Shown here one piece after another: positions 60,392-64,000 of a stretch of DNA of 64,000 bases (position 1 is its first letter; every line of letters begins with the position of its first letter). Source of the DNA: Mannheimia haemolytica (GTDB taxonomy: Bacteria > Pseudomonadota > Gammaproteobacteria > Enterobacterales > Pasteurellaceae); the NCBI GenBank assembly GCA_900638155.1, contig LR134495.1:1-64000 (forward strand), written 5' to 3'. The translations under genes and the position numbers were made by a program. The notes under the pieces were generated by a model that worked only from the letters and a program-made list of their open reading frames with translations, ran no database searches and had not been told where the DNA came from.

Positions 60392-61216
60392 GTGGATAGT
60401 TTGACTCATCTTTTTACCCAATTTCAGTTTCGCACGGATTTATTTCATCTAGGTCATTTATGTCAAATCGGGACTTTTAATGAAGAGAATAAAGGCTATT
60501 TGCATTTCGTTCGTCAGGGACGTTTTATTTTAAATCAGGCTGCCGAACGCCCGATTACGATTGAACGCCCTGCGATTATTTTTTCACCAACCAATATTTT
60601 GCATAGTTTGCATCCGTTAGATGATAGTGGGTTAGATATATTTTGTATTAATTTTGATTTTGGCAAAGGGATTCGCAACCCATTAACGCATACCTTGCAT
60701 AATATTGTGATCTTAGAGTTGGCACAGTATCCGGAATTGGGGGTATTAGCCGATCAAATTTTTAGTGAAGTAAATCAGAAAGGGTGTGGTTATCAGGCAA
60801 TGATCCACCATTTATGTGCCTATTTTACCTTGAAGGTTGCCCGCCAATGTTTAGAAAAAGGGTACATTCAAACAGGTTTGTTAAAAGGTTTGGCAGATAA
60901 GCAATTAGGGAAAGTGCTGTTAGCTATTCATAATGCACCGGAACGAGATTGGAATGTAGAGGAGTTAGCAAATATGGCATTAATGTCTCGTTCACGCTTT
61001 GCCGCTTATTTTAAACAAACGATGGGGGTTTCGCCGATGGATTATCTCACTAACTGGCGATTAGCGGTTGCCCAACATTTATTACAAAAAGGTATGTCGG
61101 TGGCATTGGTGGCAGAGCAAGTCGGCTATAGCCACAATGCTGCACTCAGCCGTGTTTTTATGCGGGAACTAGGGCTTTCACCTACCGAATGGTTAGCTCA
61201 AAATAAAGAATCGTAA
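60392..61216 (+). CDS. AraC-family regulator
   Basis: A 274-aa regulator with an N-terminal cupin-like sensor domain and a C-terminal double helix-turn-helix domain (about 170-270, SRSRFAAYFKQTMGVSP and GYSHNAALSRVF). The frame is open back to 60305, but a perfect AAGGAG (60380-60385) lies 6 bp before a GTG at 60392. The GTG is therefore chosen. It probably controls the divergent hydrolase gene; this is inferred from position. Confidence 0.85.
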   Translation: MDSLTHLFTQFQFRTDLFHLGHLCQIGTFNEENKGYLHFVRQGRFILNQAAERPITIERPAIIFSPTNILHSLHPLDDSGLDIFCINFDFGKGIRNPLTHTLHNIVILELAQYPELGVLADQIFSEVNQKGCGYQAMIHHLCAYFTLKVARQCLEKGYIQTGLLKGLADKQLGKVLLAIHNAPERDWNVEELANMALMSRSRFAAYFKQTMGVSPMDYLTNWRLAVAQHLLQKGMSVALVAEQVGYSHNAALSRVFMRELGLSPTEWLAQNKES

Positions 61217-61259
61217 CCTGATTGGCAACAAAAAGCAGAATGGTAAAAAGATCAAAAAA

Positions 61260-61305
61260 TTTAACCGCTTGTAGTGTGAAGAACAGTGTGACACAAGCGG
61301 TTAAA
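61260..61305. terminator. Inverted uptake-sequence pair between araC-type gene and ubiD
   Basis: TTTAACCGCTTGT (61260-61272) pairs perfectly with ACAAGCGGTTAAA (61293-61305). The two cores face the opposite way from the other pairs. It lies between convergent genes. Confidence 0.7.
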
Positions 61306-61312
61306 TGTTGTC

Positions 61313-62785
61313 TTAGATGCCAAGAGAATCCCAAATTTCATCAATGCGTTTCACCACATTGTCATCTTTTTTGATTGGCGTTCCCCACTCTCTGGAAGTT
61401 TCACCCACCCATTTATTGGTGGCATCAATCCCCATTTTCGAGCCAAGCCCTGCAATCGGTGAAGCAAAATCAAGATAATCAATCGGGGTATGTTCAATCA
61501 GTGTCGTATCTCGAGCCGGGTCACAACGGGTAGTGATCGCCCAAATCACGTCTTTCCAATCTCGAGCGTTCACATCATCATCGCACACAATCACAAACTT
61601 GGTGTACATAAATTGACGCAGGAACGACCAAACTCCCATCATCACCCGTTTAGCGTGTCCGGCATATTGTTTTTTCATCGTCACCACAGCTAAACGGTAA
61701 GAACAGCCTTCAGGTGGCAAGTAGAAATCGACAATTTCCGGAAACTGTTTTTGCAAAATCGGAATAAAGACTTCATTTAATGCTTCGCCTAATACTGCCG
61801 GTTCATCAGGTGGTCTGCCGGTGTAGGTAGAATGATAAATTGCATCTTTTCGCATCGTAATATGGGTAACGGTAAATACCGGAAAATATTCTTGCTCGTT
61901 GTAGTAGCCGGTGTGGTCGCCGTAAGGGCCTTCCAAAGCGGTTTCTTCAAGATCGATATAGCCCTCTAGCACAATTTCGCTACTTGCCGGCACTTCTAAC
62001 TCATTGGAAATAGATTTGACCACTTCGGTTTTATGCCCTCGCAACAGCCCTGCGAACGCATATTCCGAAAGCGTATCCGGCACAGGGGTGACTGCCGCTA
62101 AAATAGTGGCTGGATCTGCCCCAATCGCCACCGATACCGGAAACGGTTTACCTGGGTTTTCGGCTTTCCACTCTTGGAAGTCTAACGCACCACCACGGTG
62201 GGAAAGCCAACGCATAATCAGCTTGTTTTTGCCGATAAGTTGCTGACGATAGATGCCTAAATTCTGGCGTTTCTTGTAAGGACCTTGCGTAATGGTCAGC
62301 CCCCAAGTGACCAGCGGAGCAACATCGCCTGGCCAGCAGTGCATAATCGGTAACTTATAGAGATCAACCTCATCGCCAGAAATTACTACTTGCTGGCAAT
62401 CTGCTTTGCTCAGCACCTTAGGGGGCATATTTAAAATTTGCTTCCATTGTGGCAGTTGCCCGATCAAATCTTTAAACCCTTTCGGTGGTTCAGGCTCTTT
62501 TAAAAAGGCAAGTAACTTGCCCAGCTCACGCAGAGCTTTGGTATCTTCTTGCCCCATTCCCAGAGCTACCCGTTTGGGCGTGCCGAATAAATTACACAAC
62601 ACCGGCATTTGATAGCCTTTCGGGTTTTCAAACAGTAATGCCGGCCCGCCTTTGCGTAAAGTGCGGTCGGCAATTTCGGTCATTTCTAAATAAGGATCGA
62701 TTTCTTGCTGAATGCGGACTAATTCGCCCTGTGCCTCAAGAAAATCAAGAAATTCACGGAGATTTTTATACTTCATAGCGGTCAT
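61313..62785 (-). CDS. ubiD: 3-octaprenyl-4-hydroxybenzoate decarboxylase UbiD
   Basis: Prenylated-FMN-dependent decarboxylase of ubiquinone synthesis; it needs the cofactor made by UbiX. The 490-aa length is standard. The conserved [18 protein letters not shown] segment is present. Its N-terminus [12 protein letters not shown] aligns with E. coli MDAMKYNDLRDF, so the ATG at 62785 is kept although no ribosome site is seen. An uptake core overlaps the start codon region. Confidence 0.95.
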   Translation of the reverse strand: MTAMKYKNLREFLDFLEAQGELVRIQQEIDPYLEMTEIADRTLRKGGPALLFENPKGYQMPVLCNLFGTPKRVALGMGQEDTKALRELGKLLAFLKEPEPPKGFKDLIGQLPQWKQILNMPPKVLSKADCQQVVISGDEVDLYKLPIMHCWPGDVAPLVTWGLTITQGPYKKRQNLGIYRQQLIGKNKLIMRWLSHRGGALDFQEWKAENPGKPFPVSVAIGADPATILAAVTPVPDTLSEYAFAGLLRGHKTEVVKSISNELEVPASSEIVLEGYIDLEETALEGPYGDHTGYYNEQEYFPVFTVTHITMRKDAIYHSTYTGRPPDEPAVLGEALNEVFIPILQKQFPEIVDFYLPPEGCSYRLAVVTMKKQYAGHAKRVMMGVWSFLRQFMYTKFVIVCDDDVNARDWKDVIWAITTRCDPARDTTLIEHTPIDYLDFASPIAGLGSKMGIDATNKWVGETSREWGTPIKKDDNVVKRIDEIWDSLGI

Positions 62786-62907
62786 ATTTTTCGATTTTTT
62801 TGCAAGTATATAGAAAAACGCAGATGAAAAATACCCATAAAAAAATTATAGAATTTTTATTTGATTTTGTTAGAATAGCCCAACTTGACTATATACAAGG
62901 AGATATT

Positions 62908-63885
62908 ATGTTTAAGAAAACCTTACTCAGCCTTGCCGTTTTAGGGGCAGGCGTTGCTCAAGCCGATGTGCTAACCAGTGTTAAACCGCTAGGCTTTATT
63001 GCTAGTGCCATTACCGAAGGTGTAACCGAAACTAAAGTATTATTACCGGTAACCGCTTCTCCGCATGATTACAGCTTAAAACCTTCAGATGTTACTCAAT
63101 TACAATCTGCTCAATTAGTGGTTTGGGTTGGTGACGGCTTAGAAGGCTTTTTAGAAAAAAGCATTGAAAAATTACCGAAAGAAAAAGTGTTGACGCTTGA
63201 AGATGTTGATGCGATTGATGAAATTGTTGAGAAAGCAAGCAAAAAAGAACACAAAGACGATGATCATGATCATAAAGATGAACACGCCCATAAACATGAG
63301 CATAAGCACGAACACAAGCATGAGCATAAACACGAAGGGCATGACCACGATCATCACGGACATAGCCACGATGAAGATTGGCACATCTGGTTCTCAGCTG
63401 AAGCAAGTGAGCTGGCAGCAGAGCAAATTGCGGCACGTTTAAGCGAACAAATGCCGGAACAAAAAGCGAAAATTGCGGAAAACCTTGCAAAATTTAAAGC
63501 AAATTTAACCGCAAAAAAAGCAGACATTGCGAAACAATTAGAGCCGGTAAAAGCCAAAGGTTACTACACATTCCACGATGCTTATGGCTATTTTGAAAGA
63601 GAGTATGGTTTAAATTCATTGGGTTCATTTACCATTAACCCAACCGTTGCACCGGGTGCGAAAACCATTGCTTCTATCAAGAAAAATATTGAAAAGCACA
63701 AAGCACAATGTTTATTTGCCGAGCCTCAATTCACGCCAAAAGTGATTGAAACCTTAGCAAAAGAAACCAAAGTGAACGTAGGGCAATTAGACCCACTGGG
63801 TGCAAAAGTTCAGTTAAGTGCGACTGCTTACCCTGAATTTTTACAAGTTTTGGCTGACGAATTTAGCCAATGTTTAACAAAATAA
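62908..63885 (+). CDS. znuA: Zinc ABC transporter substrate-binding protein ZnuA
   Basis: Periplasmic zinc-binding protein of the high-affinity ZnuABC importer. The 325-aa protein has a 19-residue signal peptide, the first zinc ligand at H53 (SPHDYSL), and a long His/Asp/Glu-rich loop (115-159), a hallmark of zinc-specific members. The frame is open upstream to 62800, but AAGGAG lies 6 bp before the ATG at 62908. znuB and znuC are not adjacent. No clear Zur box was recognised. Confidence 0.95.
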   Translation: MFKKTLLSLAVLGAGVAQADVLTSVKPLGFIASAITEGVTETKVLLPVTASPHDYSLKPSDVTQLQSAQLVVWVGDGLEGFLEKSIEKLPKEKVLTLEDVDAIDEIVEKASKKEHKDDDHDHKDEHAHKHEHKHEHKHEHKHEGHDHDHHGHSHDEDWHIWFSAEASELAAEQIAARLSEQMPEQKAKIAENLAKFKANLTAKKADIAKQLEPVKAKGYYTFHDAYGYFEREYGLNSLGSFTINPTVAPGAKTIASIKKNIEKHKAQCLFAEPQFTPKVIETLAKETKVNVGQLDPLGAKVQLSATAYPEFLQVLADEFSQCLTK

Positions 63886-63889
63886 GTTA

Positions 63890-63923
63890 AAAATCCCCCA
63901 TTTAAATATAAATGGGGGATTTT
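63890..63923. terminator. znuA terminator
   Basis: A 15-bp stem, AAAATCCCCCATTTA (63890-63904) with its complement (63909-63923), over a 4-nt loop. The T-run and A-run on either side allow both directions. Confidence 0.88.
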
Positions 63924-63936
63924 GCGATTACATCAC

Positions 63937-64000
63937 TTAAGCTTTTTTTAAGAATTCTGATTTCAACATAATTTTACCGCAATCGACATTATGGTCACCT
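63937..64000 (-). CDS. C-terminal fragment of an unidentified gene
   Basis: On the minus strand, 21 codons read into a TAA at 63937-63939, giving the C-terminus GDHNVDCGKIMLKSEFLKKA. It is convergent with znuA and shares the bidirectional terminator. The tail is too short to name; the rest lies beyond the window. Confidence 0.5.
   Translation of the reverse strand, partial: GDHNVDCGKIMLKSEFLKKA

Noticed and set aside
62800..62907. N-terminal extension of znuA
   Set aside because: The extension lacks a signal-peptide character and a strong AAGGAG precedes the ATG at 62908, where a normal signal peptide begins.
63092..63490. Minus-strand open frames opposite znuA
   Set aside because: They arise from the repetitive His-rich codons; the composition is low-complexity Met/Val/Phe or similar.

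Overview
The window looks like the first 64 kb of a Pasteurellaceae chromosome. It starts on the first base of dnaA and carries dozens of copies of the short motif ACAAGCGGT or its complement. That motif is the core DNA-uptake signal of the Actinobacillus pleuropneumoniae/Mannheimia/Haemophilus ducreyi side of the family, not the AAGTGCGGT of H. influenzae. Gene order (nqrABCDEF-apbE-nqrM-mnmA; rsmI/lpoA-yraN-diaA-dolP; rodZ-ispG-hisS-yfgM; zapA-ssrS-ygfA; hemE-yjaG-hupA) agrees with a gammaproteobacterium. The sequence alone does not settle the species.

Layout. 1-2.5 kb: dnaA-dnaN. 2.5-6.6 kb: rodZ-ispG-hisS-yfgM (minus). 6.8-9.5 kb: argH and mnmA (minus). 9.6-12.4 kb: a six-gene minus-strand block in which the Na+-NQR maturation genes apbE and nqrM lie between two different HEPN/MNT toxin-antitoxin pairs. 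12.5-18.3 kb: nqrABCDEF. 18.8-22.4 kb: nfuA, pyrG, ansB. 22.5-25.8 kb: yjjG-cysB-DUF3108 and gcvA. 25.9-26.1 kb: the GcvB small RNA. 26.2-28.6 kb: rsgA-rnhB-hinT-ycfL. 28.6-34.3 kb: cell-wall genes ldtD-mepK-gloC, then prc-proQ. 34.6-40.4 kb: a cold-shock gene, an MFS gene, proC, rdgC, a HAD phosphatase, a membrane protein and argE. 40.5-43.1 kb: an autotransporter split by one in-frame amber codon. 43.2-47.4 kb: lpoA-yraN-diaA-dolP with divergent rsmI. 47.6-53.1 kb: MFS, putP, an IclR regulator, ygfA, 6S RNA, zapA/ygfB. 53.1-56 kb: hemE, yjaG, hupA and a repeat-containing lipoprotein. 56-59 kb: rne. 59.4-63.9 kb: an exported isochorismatase-like hydrolase with a divergent AraC regulator, ubiD, znuA and the last codons of another gene.

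Most of the window is conserved housekeeping DNA with short gaps. Facing pairs of uptake sequences often sit where a terminator is expected. The accessory or unusual parts are: the two HEPN/MNT modules around apbE-nqrM; the interrupted autotransporter; a DnaA with changed residues in its Walker A and box VII motifs; a 65-bp structured repeat present twice; and a lipoprotein built from 40-residue repeats.

Functional links: ApbE attaches FMN to the NqrB and NqrC made by the neighbouring operon, and NqrM matures the same complex. LdtD, MepK, Prc and LpoA act on the cell wall. GcvA and GcvB form the usual divergent regulator/sRNA pair. Start positions were moved inside longer open frames wherever a ribosome-binding site or family alignment supported it; each case is noted.
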